Assembly (NCBI RefSeq): GCF_000143415.4
Contig: NW_003314283.1
Coordinates: 1,594,272-1,658,271 of the forward strand
Direction: 5' to 3'
Source: Selaginella moellendorffii
Lineage: Eukaryota; Streptophyta; Lycopodiopsida; Selaginellales; Selaginellaceae
DNA: 64,000 nucleotides
The notes beneath the pieces were generated by a model that made no database searches, was not told the DNA's origin, and saw only the letters and a list, made by a program, of their open reading frames with translations. Made by a program: the position numbers and the translations under genes. Positions 41,440 through 53,262 of this stretch are shown here, in pieces. How positions within the stretch are numbered: the stretch's first letter is position 1; the number at the start of each line of letters is the position of its first letter.

Positions 41440-44400
41440 ACTCCACCACCCATAGACGAAGTTTGATGTCCTCATCGAACGGTGAACCATTTTATAAAGT
41501 AACACTTGCATGTGTTACCATTTCCATCCTTGGCGCGTAGCCAATATTTGTCAATGGTGTGACATTGAAGGCTCACCATGCCTTCTCCATATTCGTCAAT
41601 GGTTGGACATTGAAGGCTCACCATGCCTTTTGCATATCCTCTAAGGAGGGTAGTCTTTCCAACTTAGAGACTGATTGGACCACATATAGTGGTTCTTTCC
41701 TTTTATTGGTTTAGTTCTCGCTAAACCTCTTAGAGACCCTTCTCTAAGTCAATCCCACTACTCCTTCTCGAGTAGTCTCGATTTCCATCGATATAACCTT
41801 TGCACTTTGGAACTTTGAATTTTGACTTCTTGGAGTCAATTTCCTAGGTGTCTCCGACACCTTGCCTTGCACCTTTTTGTGCAACTCCACTTCCCATCCT
41901 AGGAAGTTCTCTACTCGAGGGCACCATCATCCTCTCTTCTATTTCGTGCCAAAGTTTCAGTTATCATACTTTGTGCTAGGGTTGTTCATGGCCCTATCAT
42001 TTGGCTACCTTACCACTCCCTCCCTTGGAGCTTCCACTTTCGCCAAATCGGAGCATTTCGGAATCCCTCCTTGGAAACACACTTCCTTTCCCGCAACTTG
42101 TTAGCGTCCAACACATTAGTGTTCCTCGCCTAACTTTGTCACTTGGATTCCTTCCAAGGGATTCCACGGCCCTATCTTGGCCACTCATTTTTTGCTCCTA
42201 TCTGTTGATTGTTGCACCAAGCAACATCGAATCTCTACCTCCCTTCTTGAGGTATTGTTTCGGTTCCATAGCAAAGACTCTTCTTTGCCAAGTCCGGAGG
42301 ATGTTCACCCCTAGTACGTCTCTTTAGCATCTTCTGCTATGGGCTCTATCCACGGCCCAACTTCGTGACCCTCCCATGGGTCTTTTATAGAGACTACTTT
42401 CCTCGGACTCATTATGCCATCACACGGACATAATTTATTTCCCTTAGGTGCTCTTCCCACTTGGTCATCACGACCAAGCCACACCATCTTAAACAGTTCA
42501 ATTTCAACATTTTGAACCAGGAACTTCATTCCTTAGCCAACCAAGGACCTTGTCCTTATCTGGCCATAAGATCACCTAGTGATCTCACCTTGGCACCTTA
42601 ACAGAGTTGCCAAGAGGTACTTGGTTTTCTAGACCTCCAAGTTGTTGACTATAACCCCGGGGGCATCCCCCACACTTGGCGGTGCACCCAAGCTAGCCCT
42701 TACGGCCAAGGGTTCATAGCAACTGAGATTAGGTGTCCCCATCTCACTCACCACGACCTTGGTGCCACTTGCACCAAAGCGTTCAAGTTAGATATGCTGA
42801 GCTTTCACACTAAGCAATCTAACCGTGCATCACGACTCCGAGGCATCCCTCGCTTGGCGGTGTGCCCAAACCAATCTCCCCACTGAGAGTCCATGACCAC
42901 CGAAATATGAGTGTCCTCATATTCTAAACCATCACCACACCCTAGTGATTTGGGACTCGAACCCAAGCACTAGAGGGTCGGGACTCGAACCCAACCTCCG
43001 TATATGCATCTACGGACAGCATCACACAAGATGCTTGGCGTAACTCCCCACGCCGGTGCACCAACTTATATTTAAAGCGCGCTACAGATCACAGCTTAGG
43101 AACCTAGTTCCTCCACACTGCCAAGTCCTCTCACTTGACATGTCTGTGATCATACATGGACTCCTCCATGCTCGGCCCCATGGCCCACCCTTTTTGAAGT
43201 TATCACCTTCAACTAGGGTATTTGTTCCCCCGACGTGCCAATCTCGCTTGGCAAGTCCTCCGACCACTGTAACATGGTTCCTGCATAAGCGTGAAAGTCC
43301 TTGACCATCGACTTTCGTTCAAAGCCCTTTCTTTGAACACTCGGGAACTACTTCCCTAACCTTGATAACCTTGCCTCATGGCAAGCTTCAAGACCACACT
43401 TCTGCTGCGCCACTCTGATTTCGCGCGTTCCATGAACCATTTACACTTGGCCTTTCTAGGTACTAAGCTACCTAGAATCGTCTTTGGGAACCTTGAAGGA
43501 ACTCTGTCCCTCAGCTTGCTAAGGCCTCCCTTTTTGCAAGCCTTCCAAATGCCACATAGTCTAACATGGACAATTCCATATTTTAGACTCTCCATGGCAT
43601 CACGGTTGCTAGCGGCAACACCCTCGAGCCCCCACTTGATTCTCCACTCCCAGCTGGCATAACCAACCTTGGTTATGCCTTTTGATTCCTACGGTTCGGT
43701 TCTATCCCCTTACTTCTTGCTTTTTGGCTTCACACCTTTCCTTTGGTCATTCTCCTCCAGACCAGGAGGATAGCTTTGCACTTTCTATCATGCTTTAGCA
43801 AGTATTCTTAGGGATGAACCTACTCAATAGCCTAGGGAGTGGTTCCTCAATCCGGGTATGCTCACCTTATAATCCCACACACTGGGATTACATTATTGCT
43901 TATGGGCCTTTACATGCCCATCACTAGCCTTGCCAAAATTCCATTTTTGGCTTTGTCCAACTCGGGTAGACAGTCCTCTCATGTCTCCGCAACCTTGGAC
44001 ATTTGGATAGCACCTTCTATCTATCATTCGCTAGAGACTTAGTCCCTTGGGCTTTATCCATTGCCCTCGCGACATCAAACACCACCTTCTGGTGTTCTAG
44101 AGTGTTCGGGTGTCCCAATGATGGCTTTCTTGACAATGAGTATTTCCTTTTATGACATTGACTTACTATATCGCAACACAAGCAACTTATCCCCCGTAAG
44201 GGTATATCCAACTTCCCTATGCTATTAAGAAGTCTTGGGTAGCTACCTTCTACCCGTTTAACTAGTTATTTTGCACCTCTTGCTTAGTTGCCTCATAGTT
44301 GTCAAGTCCTACAACTCATTGCTTGGTGCTTTCACACCTCTATCATTATCTGGGTCACCACACTCCAACTGCATGCTCTGCAGCTTAGGCTATGCTATTC

Positions 44401-45540
44401 CCATTTCCATTGGGATTCCTTTGGCAAGGGGTTCTCATGAACCCACCAACATAGCCTCAAGGTATCACACCTTGGCACATTTGGTGTCTCCACACCATCG
44501 GCTCCACGAGCCTACCTCAATGACATTTCCCCTTCGTGTCTAAGTCTTTGCCAAGACCAACACCGCTCTTTCTCATGCCAACCATCCGTTAGCACTGCAC
44601 CATAGAGGTCACACACAACTTTATGTCAAAGTTGTTTTCTTCTGGGAACACCTTTCCCATAACTTTAGCATGGCACATTTTGCCATCGATGAGATACCCT
44701 CTGTTCTCATCCTTGGATCCTATGATCCCCCCCCATCCTTTGTGGGGTACAACACACCTCAGTCCAAATGCTTCCATCAGTCCTTTTAGGACCATCCGTT
44801 GACTCTACTTGAGTCATCCAGCAGTTTTGGACTTGGTTAATCCACAGACCCGTAAGGTCCTACTTGTGAGGCACTAGCTCACTGGAATACACTTCTTGCA
44901 TTCCTGTCCTACTCAAAAGGACTATTTTCACAAGTGTTACTCCGACACTTGATTTTGTTCTCTGGGGGCAACCTTTGCCCCTTAGGACTACTTGTCCATG
45001 TGATGAGAACACCAACTCATCCACTTAATACACCCCCAACTCCTTGGGTTGTTCCAGCATTTATTAGAGGTAGCCCTGGCTACCTTTTCAAGGACTTGAG
45101 TCCTCTTCCGTATTTGACCTCCCACGGTCATTACTTCTGGTCTCACATTCATGAGCACCAACCTCAACTATATGAGGAAAATCTTGTGACTCCTTTATTG
45201 CTTTGGAGTCTTTATCTTTCCCGTGATCCCAACTGTAGTTGTTTACCACAACTACATTAGCCAGTTTGCTAAGTCAAACGCTCATCTGGATCACATCCTC
45301 AACTCTTTGAGGAAAACCATATACTGTTCCCAAGATCCCAAAGTCGTTCCATTATTGGCCCTTTTCTATCCACCACCTTGTCTACAAGTTCACACATGAA
45401 CTGTAATGGAGAGCCATATCTTCCCGACCTGCTACTCCTCAAAGATAGGCCCACTTCTCGGACCTTCCGTTGCCAACACCAGTGGTGATGTACTTGAGCA
45501 CCAATAAAAGTCAGACTAAGGAACAGCTCCGATACCAAAT
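41440..45540 (-). other. Interior of element A
   Basis: The 4.1-kb stretch has only short ORFs. Minus-strand readings of 60-90 codons (for example SKDENRGYLIDGKMCHAKVM at about 44650-44720) look protein-like but match no family I know. A diverged homologue is the interior of the element at 57650-63588. Confidence 0.7.
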
Positions 45541-47301
45541 TGTAAGCGACTAAATTTTCCATTCTACTTTAGTCACTTAACCACACCTCTGACCACTTGG
45601 AGGAGTCTCATTCACAACCTCCATAAGTCCAATCCAGGACATGGGACTTGCTAGCCCCGAGAATGGCATCCATGCCACTCAATATTTGCACTTGGTCCAA
45701 GTGCTCCATGTGTCCGATCCCATGACCAACCCTCAAAGGTACGACCGACATAGCAGCCCGTTACGCTAAGGCCATGCCCAATCACCTTTGCCACACTGGT
45801 AGTCCAATACCACTTGCATCACCGTCTTGGCTCTCCAAGACTAGGCAAACTATCCGTGAGTGGTCATCTCAGATCCACTCCTTAGCATCCTTAGGATGCC
45901 CACCGACAAGGGGAATAGCCTTCCCCAATATCCCTCTGTCAGTCCCCACTAAGTCCCTTTCTGCCCCTGGCCGTGTTTGCCAATATTGCCACTGGATCGA
46001 GACCCACAGGCCCGACCACTAAGTCCCACGGTCCTCTGGGACTTCCTCACCACACAACTGTGTCCTTGGTCACTACCCCAGAGGACTGCTCCTCTTCCTT
46101 TCCACAGTCTGGGCTTTTGGGACAACATTTCGGAACACCGTGGCCTTACGCGAGCCACCTGGGTACTCTCCTCGCCTTCTGCCCTTGGGTGCTCTAGCCA
46201 TGGGCTTAGAGCGGGTTCCGTTGAGCCACACCAGGTATCCAAGTAGGTAGTTCCACCCACACTTGGACTGGGAGCATCGGCTAGTCGATCTCCCGGGGGA
46301 ACTAGAGCCGGCTCTTGAACACTTCACCAAGCTACCCCGTTTGTCGGTTTGTGTTCACTCTAGTCTTGGACTTCCTAGTGGGCAGCTCATCACCCAACAC
46401 TGGGTCTGGCCTTCCTGGGCCAAACTGGCCTTTCCTGGCCAAACTGGCTCCACTGCAGTCCTCCCCCTACTATACTTTTGGAGCTCACCAAACCCCCCAG
46501 GGTCTGGGAGACGAACGCTTTGGGCTTTCACCCTCTTAGGCTTCGGACTCGGACTCGGACTCGGACTCGGATTCGGACTCGGACTCGGGCTCGGGCTCGG
46601 TCTCGGCCTTGGCCTCGGTCTCGGTCGCGGTCCCGATCTCGGTCTCGGTCTCGATCTCGGTCCTGGTCTCGGTCTCGACTTTGGACTCCATCTCGGACTC
46701 CATCTCGGACTCCATCTCGGGTCCATCTCGGGTCCATCTCGGACTCCATCTCGGACTCCATTTCGGGTCCATCTCGGGTCCACCTCAGACTCCATCTCGG
46801 ACTCCATCTCGGACTCCATCTCGAGTCCATCTCGGACTCCACTTCGGACTCCAACTCGGGTCCATCTCGGGTCCACCTCGGACTCCACTTCGGACTCCAT
46901 CTCGGACTCCGTCTCGGGTCCATCTCGGACTCCACTTCGGACTCCAACTCGGGTCCATCTCGGACTCCACTTCGGACTCCAACTCGGGTCCATCTCAAAC
47001 TCCACTTTGGACTCCAACTCTGGTCCATCTCGGACTCCACTTCGGACTCCAACTCGAGTCCATCTCGGACACTCCCATGTGTCATGTGTTGGTCCTTTTG
47101 GGTCCCTTTTTGGAGCCTCGCCTTTTGCTCGCTTCGTGCTCGTTCCTCGAGCACTTCGTTGGGAGTTCCACTCCCGCTCTTGACTTTTCAAGTCGGAGCT
47201 TTTGGTCCAAACGTGTTATGCTCGTTTGGCTCTCGCTTCGGCCACTACCATGTGGCGCCCTTCCGGCTCCACTTTGGGGCCTAGGGATTTTGTGTCTCAC
47301 A
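45541..47301 (-). repeat. Element A 5-prime LTR (right-hand), with CTCGGA array 46540-47078
   Basis: 1761 bp, partner of 39737-41439. The array here is longer in the 12-mer part and has its own variants, such as CATCTCAAACTCCACTTTGG, showing that it has changed by repeat gain and loss since insertion. Confidence 0.9.
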
Positions 47302-47671
47302 TCAATTCAGTCCCAAATGCTAATTATGGAAAGTGTCTAGATTTGCTTATTTGGCATATCTACAGAATGTAGAGATTGGCCTGAACACAATGATGTTAGT
47401 CCTGTGTTCAAATTTGCAATCTAGCACCATTCCATATTTAGTAAGTTTTGAGTTTGTCCTAGAGACTAACTCCTGATACTAACGGAGGCTTGGGGTGAAA
47501 GCCCAAACCATGTGTTTCTCAAAACGGGGGGGCGAGGGGAGGGGGGGCTCCAAATGTATAGTAGAGATAGTGGGTAAGTTGGACATGGCTGACCAACCTG
47601 AGGCATAGTCTAGCTCCCGCTTGCATGCTTGTCTTTGTTCTGCATCCAGCTTGGGTTTAAACCCAAGTTTT

Positions 47672-48264
47672 TGTAAGCAACCAAAGAGAACGACTTGAGA
47701 GATGATCCATGGGGTTCAAATATAGAGGGAAAGGGCCCATGAATAAGAGTGCACCCCCTTTTCTAATCGGTTAAATGTCTTGGGATACTTGGGGTTAAGC
47801 GTCCTTGGGTTTGAATAATATTGGGCTGGGTGACCTCCTAGGAAGTCCAGACTCAAGAGCTTACATTTGGTATCAGAGAGGTCTCGGGTCTGACTCTATT
47901 GGTTGGTTAGGGGGATCATACCATATATTGATTGACATCTGGCTGGTCCAGTTTGCTCCCGCTGGGCTCGATTCGAGGGGTAGGGTGTCAAGAGAGCGGG
48001 GCTCTCGGGAGAGCTGCGGCTCTCAGCTTCCGTTCACGAGGGCGTGAACTTGCAGGGAAGCGTGGTGGATTGTAAGTAACCAAAGAGAACGACTTAAGAG
48101 ACGATTCATGGGGTTCAAATATAGAGGGAAAGGGCCCATGAATAAGAATGCACCCCCTTTTCCAATCGGTTAAGGGTCTTGGGATACTTGGGGTTAAGCG
48201 TACTTGGGTTTGAATAGTACTGGGCTGGGTGACCTCCCGGGAAGTCCAGACTCAAAAGCTTATA
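47672..48264 (+). mobile_element. TRIM (miniature terminal-repeat retrotransposon)
   Basis: Two direct terminal repeats of exactly 194 bp (47672-47865 and 48071-48264), each beginning TGTAAG and ending TTACA/TTATA, enclose 205 bp. A primer-binding site TTTGGTATCAGAGAGG (47866) directly follows the first repeat, and a purine-rich tract (GGGAAGCGTGGTGGAT) precedes the second. Flanking 5-mers GTTTT (47667-47671) and GTTTC (48265-48269) fit a TSD with one change. About 15 differences between the repeats by eye suggest an older insertion than element A. The interior carries a palindromic GAGAGCGGGGCTCTCGGGAG segment and is non-coding. Confidence 0.9.
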
Positions 48265-48287
48265 GTTTCATTCCATGCTAACTAGTG

Positions 48288-48449
48288 GAGTAACTATATT
48301 CTCACGTTAGGCCACTGGTATGCCGAAATAGTGTTAAACTCCATTTTGCGTGCTAGTCCTGGCATTAGGAGTAACTATATTCTCACGTTAGGCCACCGGT
48401 ATGCTGAAATAGTGTTAAACTCCATTTTGCGTGCTAGTCCTGGCATTAG
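48288..48449 (+). repeat. 81-bp tandem duplication in element B left LTR
   Basis: Two adjacent copies of a unit beginning GAGTAACTATATTCTCACG and ending CTGGCATTAG are present in the left LTR but single in the right LTR (52170-52275). Confidence 0.85.
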
Positions 48450-48589
48450 GATGCTGGTTGCTTTAGGACTGATCCAACTTGCTTCATGCTTATGTCCCTT
48501 CACTCCTCGGGCTATACGCTTGGGAGTCATTCCGTGCTCCAGTGCTATTGCTCCTTGGCTCCATGCTTGGGAGTTTGGCACTATTCCTT

Positions 48590-48915
48590 CTTTTAGTGGC
48601 CCAAGGTCCTGCAACTCAGGTTTCACACCACTGTTCTTTGGACACGTGGCATGTGACATGTGGCATATGACACGTGGCACATTAAGGGTTTAGGTTTTGC
48701 TTCTATGGTTATTCTATGGTAAATCACCATAGGATAAAGGGTAAAAACCACGTGTGCTACACATAGTTTAGCTCCCGTGAAACTTGGGTTCCGCACCACT
48801 GTCCATTGGACATGTGGCATGTGACACATGGAATATAGAGGGTTTAGGTTCTGCTTTCATGGTTATCCTATGGTAAATCACCATAGGATAAAGGGTAAAA
48901 ACCATGTGCATTACA
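48590..48915 (+). repeat. Tandem duplication of the element B LTR end
   Basis: A unit of about 150 bp is present twice here (first ending GTGTGCTACA near 48760, second GTGCATTACA at 48915) but once in the right LTR. It contains GGACACGTGGCATGTGACAT and a TCACCATAGGATAAAGGGTA phrase. The unit includes repeated ACGTGGCA G-box-like motifs. Confidence 0.75.
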
Positions 48916-51460
48916 TTTGGTATCAAAAGCATACATCTCAGCGAGTATTATCTAATGAAATTGGGCAACTAGTCTCGTTGCATATGTAGAGATGAAAATG
49001 ATGATCCGAGTGGGTACACATTTGGATGCTAAAACTTCACATTAGTTCTTTAGGTATGGACTTGGTTACCTTTTTGTACCATAATAATGTGAGCTTGTTC
49101 TTGGGCTTATAAGATGGATTGAGATGTTCCGTTTAGCACAAGTTTGTGTTTGGGCTCATAAGGCACATTAGCAACTCAAGGTTACACTTTGAGTTGGCAG
49201 GATTAATGTTATCTTATTGGTGGTTCCTTGAGTTGTTCCATGTACTATGGGTGAAAGTAAACCTCCCCTAGGTTTGCTATGAGTGGCAAATATGCTGGTT
49301 TGTAGCTTTTTAGCACGGCACTAGTGAATCCTTCTTAGGCATGATTACAAGTGAATCGACCAAGACTGTAGGGATTTGTCTATTGGTTCAAGTAGTCATT
49401 GCCATGCTCTTTCATAAATTTTTCTTGGATTACACTGATTATCATTGACATTATTGATATTGAGATTTAAGTGGGATGAGATGTCTCTCCGTAAGATTAA
49501 TATTAAGTTTTATTAGTTTCAATGAAGATAGTGTTGATGATTTAGTTATGGCTTTATGTTATTGGCATTTGTGCATTTGTTAGTTAGCAACTATGTTAGC
49601 GTTCAAACAAGTTGAGTGGCAAATTAGAGTTAGTTGTGTTCTAGATGAGATTATTTAGTAGGGGTTAAGGTTTAGCTTTTCTTTGAAAAGTGATTTAGTC
49701 ATGGACTATACTAGCTTTACGAGAGGAAGAGTTAGTGATTAATATTAGAATGTCTGAATCCTTGTTAGATTTGAAAGCTATGCTCAATAAGTGACCACCA
49801 AACTAATCCTCCATGAATCCATCTATAACAAAACGTAACTCACTTTATAACAAGCACAAAAAGAATCATCAATGATCAATAAATCCCAACTTAGCCAAAA
49901 CTAAAGTGAAGACCATCATTATACTTAGCTTTTGGATTGATGAAGACGTGCTCTTCATTAACTTTATATTATGAAGTTTAACTTATGGATGTGTTGGGGG
50001 GGATATTATGGGTTGTACCATAGTTTCTTCTTTATCATTGAAGTTAGTTCATGCAAGACTCGTGATCATTGTTAAGCATGACTTGGCTATATACTTCTTT
50101 AAACTTTTGGTTCCTTGAGTTTTCATGCTCATTGTTCCATTTGTTAAAAGTTGTTGGGGAAAGCATTTTAGCTCATTAGTTTTAATATTGAAGTTAATAT
50201 TTGCATCTGGCAATCATTGGTGATGATTGACTATCATTTATAATAATTGATTATCTTTGTGAAAGGTTTGCTTGATTATTGTTAGTTTAGAATAGTTTGC
50301 CATTCTTTGGGATGGTGGATTCTTTTTTTAACGATAATCATCTCTTCATTGATAGGATGATTGATGATCTTTCATGATGGTTAGTTGTTTGCTTTAACGG
50401 CTTTTGGTTTTTCACAATACCATATGTTCTTTGTGGTTTGTTTTGGATTGGTCTTTTGGGTTTGAGACATCAGTAGGATGTTGTTGACGCTTGGTAAAGC
50501 AATTTGAGTTCTTTGGTATTGTTGACTGGGATTTATTCAGATTGGCTAGTGCAATTGTTAACATAAATGAGTGTTTATTGGTTTTATTGCATTCATTCTG
50601 TTTTATTGATTATTATTCGAGTTAGTTCTGATAGATTTGGATGTTATTTCCTTTGGGTGATACATTTGCGAGCATCTTGCTTGCCAGTCGATGATACTTT
50701 GTGTTCTTTTGTAAGTTGTTTAACATGTTATTTGCAATATTTGATAGTTAAGTTTTTATCATTAAGTTCTCATGATGATACACTGGCTATTGAATATTAT
50801 TAGATGGTTGATCCTATGTTAACCAATTATGATGAGTTTGGTGGTTCCTTAACTCTAATACTAGTTTATCAAATGATAACTTACTTGGAATACTTTTATA
50901 TTCTAATCTAAGATATATTCACTGATAATTGAGTCTGTAAAAAACTAGTTTTGGCACTTCATGTGCATAGTGAAATCTTTAGTCATGGGGTAGTTATTGT
51001 CTACTGGTCATATCTCCCACCTCTCTATCGATGTTCCTTATTCCATTAAGGGCATGACCATGTAAACAACTCTAACTACTTGTTTACAATAGTCTATTTA
51101 AACTTAACCGACGGGTTTGGTTTCTTTGTTTAGGAGGGTTGGGGCCTCTGGCTTCTCTCTCTATGTCCTTGTGGGTAGAGGTGTATCACACTTTTGTAAG
51201 TTGGGTGACACCCAGAGCAGCAAGGGTAGCTAACTCTGTTAGTCATTTCCTTGTCAGTGACAGCCGAAAGGTGTCTGAGTTGGTAGCACATCTGCGTTAG
51301 ACAAAGAGGTTACCCTAATTTATTTAAGTTTGTGCATTTTTCATATAATGTGATCATTGTGAACTTTTTCTAGAGTTTTTTTCTTGGTGGTATTCTAGAC
51401 TAAAGTATACATCGACGAGGATGTCAATCTTCCTTAAGGGGGGGGGGGGGGGGGGGAAAG
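48916..51460 (+). other. Interior of element B
   Basis: AT-rich sequence between primer-binding site and polypurine tract. The longest ORF is under 80 codons (about 50567-50803) and is not recognisable. It carries no coding capacity for its own transposition. Confidence 0.7.
51431..51460 (+). other. Polypurine tract with 19-G run
   Basis: TAAGGG... runs into 19 consecutive G (51438-51456) and then AAAG, directly before the right LTR start TGTCATG at 51461. It is in the position expected of the plus-strand priming site of element B. Homopolymer length is prone to assembly error. Confidence 0.8.
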
Positions 51461-52567
51461 TGTCATGAATGTAACTTTGGGTATTGAAAATTATTAATCA
51501 ACTAGTCCTTACGGACACTCTTTCCTTACTACCACGACAGCAGGAGGTTAGTATTGCTAGACCCTTTATTAGTCCCTTTTATGCTAGTGGAGTTAATTGG
51601 GCATTTCGAGTGTACTTAGACCGGACGAGCATAAGGATGGAATTCCTATATGTTATTAGCTAAGCATACTTAGCTCGGTGTTCCCGTCTCATTATGTTTT
51701 GCATTGGCTAGTGACAAGAACTTGCGTATTGAGATTAATCCCTTAATATTGCTGGGTGATAGCTTATCATATCTACCAAACACCCTCACTATCATGCCTT
51801 TTGTGTTAGTCTTATTTTAGTCCCAAATGCTATTTATAGAAAGTGTCTACATTTGCTCATTTGGCATATCTATGGAGTGTAAAGATTGTTATGAACACAA
51901 TGGTGTTCATCCCGTGTCCAAATTCACAATCTAGAGATATTCCATATTTAGTAAGTTTCAAGTTTGCCCTAAAGACTAACTCTTAGTACTAAAGGAGGTT
52001 TGGGGTGAAAGCCCAAAGTGTGTGTTCTTTAGGGGGGTTCCAAATGTATAATAGGGATAGCAGGCATGGCTGACTAACCCGAGGCATAATCTAGCTTTCA
52101 CTTGTGTGTTTGTCTTTGTTTTGTGTCCAGCTTAGGTCTAAGCCCAAGTTCCATTCCATGTTAGCTGGTGGAATACCCATATCCTTGTATTAGGCCACTG
52201 ATATGCTGAAATAGCGCTAGACTCCGTTTAGCTCCGTTTTATTCCATTTTGCGTGCTAGATTTGGTATTGGGATGCTGGTTGCTCTAGGACTGATCCAAG
52301 TTGCTTCATGTCCCTATCCCTTCACTCCTTGGGTTGTATACTCGAGAGTCATTCCGTGCTCCAGTGCCAATGCTCTTTGGCTCTATGTTTGGGAGTTTGG
52401 CACTATTCCTTCGTTCAATGGCCCAAAGCCTTGAAACTCGGGTTCTGCACCATTGTCCATTGGACACGTGGCATGTGGCACATGGCACAAAGGGTTTAGG
52501 TTCCGCTTCTGTGGTTATCCTATGGTAAATCACTATAGGATAAAGGGTAGAAACCACGTGCGCTACA
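51461..52567 (+). repeat. Element B right LTR
   Basis: 1107 bp, single-copy version of the LTR without the duplications seen on the left. It ends GCGCTACA and is followed by the TSD copy CTAGT. Confidence 0.85.
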
Positions 52568-53262
52568 CTAGTATATATCTCTCAACATATATTACCTGTT
52601 GCCTCCAACTATTGACACTAGCATATACAATAGCCTTGGATGTGCTTATGAAGAAACTAATTTAGACCTTAAACATACTAATGCAAAAATTACTTCAGAT
52701 CTTGATGATGCTAGTACAAACATAGTATATGCTGATGAAGCTCATACAAATATAGACCTTGAAAATGCTAATGAAACTAATACAAATGCATGCAATCATC
52801 ACAGTTATACTGTCTATAAATTAGCAGATCAAAAGGATTATAATAACCATATAACACAATATTAGAAATATGTCATCTACAAGTGTCTTTTGTGGTGCAT
52901 TACATTTTGAAAATGAGTCAAGCTCAATGTGCTGCCATAATGGAAGGGTTTCCTTCCCCAACTTTCATCTTTACCTAATATATTGCATATGCTTTTTAAT
53001 GAAAATAAAAATTTAATTTTAAAATTTACATAAGAAATTTGAATAATGCTTTGGCTTTTGCATCAATGGGTGCTAATGTTGATAATTTAAGTGGTAAAAG
53101 CCCATATTACTTTAGAATACATAGTCAAATTTATCATAGTATTGCTTTAGCATATCGTACTGTTAATGTACCACCATCATATAGACAACTTTACATGTTT
53201 AATGCATATGAGGCTATAAATATTAGAGAGCAAAACCAATTCAACATAAACTATGATCCTAA

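Larger units (their letters stand above)
39737..47301 (-). mobile_element. LTR retrotransposon A, large non-autonomous type (LARD-like)
   Basis: LTRs at 39737-41439 and 45541-47301 are nearly identical apart from repeat-array length. Both run TGTAAGC to CTCACA on the plus strand, and the insertion is flanked by a perfect TSD, TCAAT (39732-39736 and 47302-47306). The primer-binding site lies beside the right-hand LTR as the complement of TTTGGTATCGGAGC (45524-45540), and a G-rich polypurine tract sits beside the left-hand LTR (GGGTGGTGGAGT on minus). The element is therefore transcribed from the minus strand. The 4.1-kb interior (41440-45540) has no ORF above 110 codons and no recognisable gag, protease, reverse transcriptase or integrase. 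Low LTR divergence implies a recent insertion, so an autonomous partner should exist elsewhere in the genome. Confidence 0.9.
38717..52567 (+). mobile_element. LTR retrotransposon B, non-coding, with nested insertions
   Basis: The left LTR begins TGTCACAAATGTGA at 38717. The right LTR is 51461-52567 (TGTCATGAATGTAA to GCGCTACA). The flanking 5-bp duplication CTAGT is perfect (38712-38716 and 52568-52572). The left LTR ends at 48915 (CATTACA), immediately followed by a tRNA-iMet-type primer-binding site (TTTGGTATCAAAAGC). A polypurine tract containing 19 consecutive G (51438-51456) abuts the right LTR. The internal part (48916-51460) is AT-rich with no ORF above 80 codons and no gag-pol motif, so B is non-autonomous or gutted. 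Its left LTR is broken by element A (39737-47301) and a TRIM (47672-48264). Confidence 0.85.

Noticed and set aside
40459-41466. Overlapping ORFs of 215-335 codons on both strands
   Set aside because: They lie in an LTR and owe their openness to a stop-free 6/12-bp repeat. The same region is open in five or six frames and recurs at 46263-47340 and 53986-54942.
41440-45540. Possible host genes within the element A interior
   Set aside because: Only short ORFs, no splice-consistent chain and no known domain. A diverged homologous interior lies at 58499-62290, so it belongs to the element.
51246-51312. tRNA-like stretch (GTGTCTGAGTTGGTAGCACA and following)
   Set aside because: A D-arm-like part can be drawn, but the anticodon stem does not pair and no T-arm or acceptor stem follows. 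It lies inside element B.
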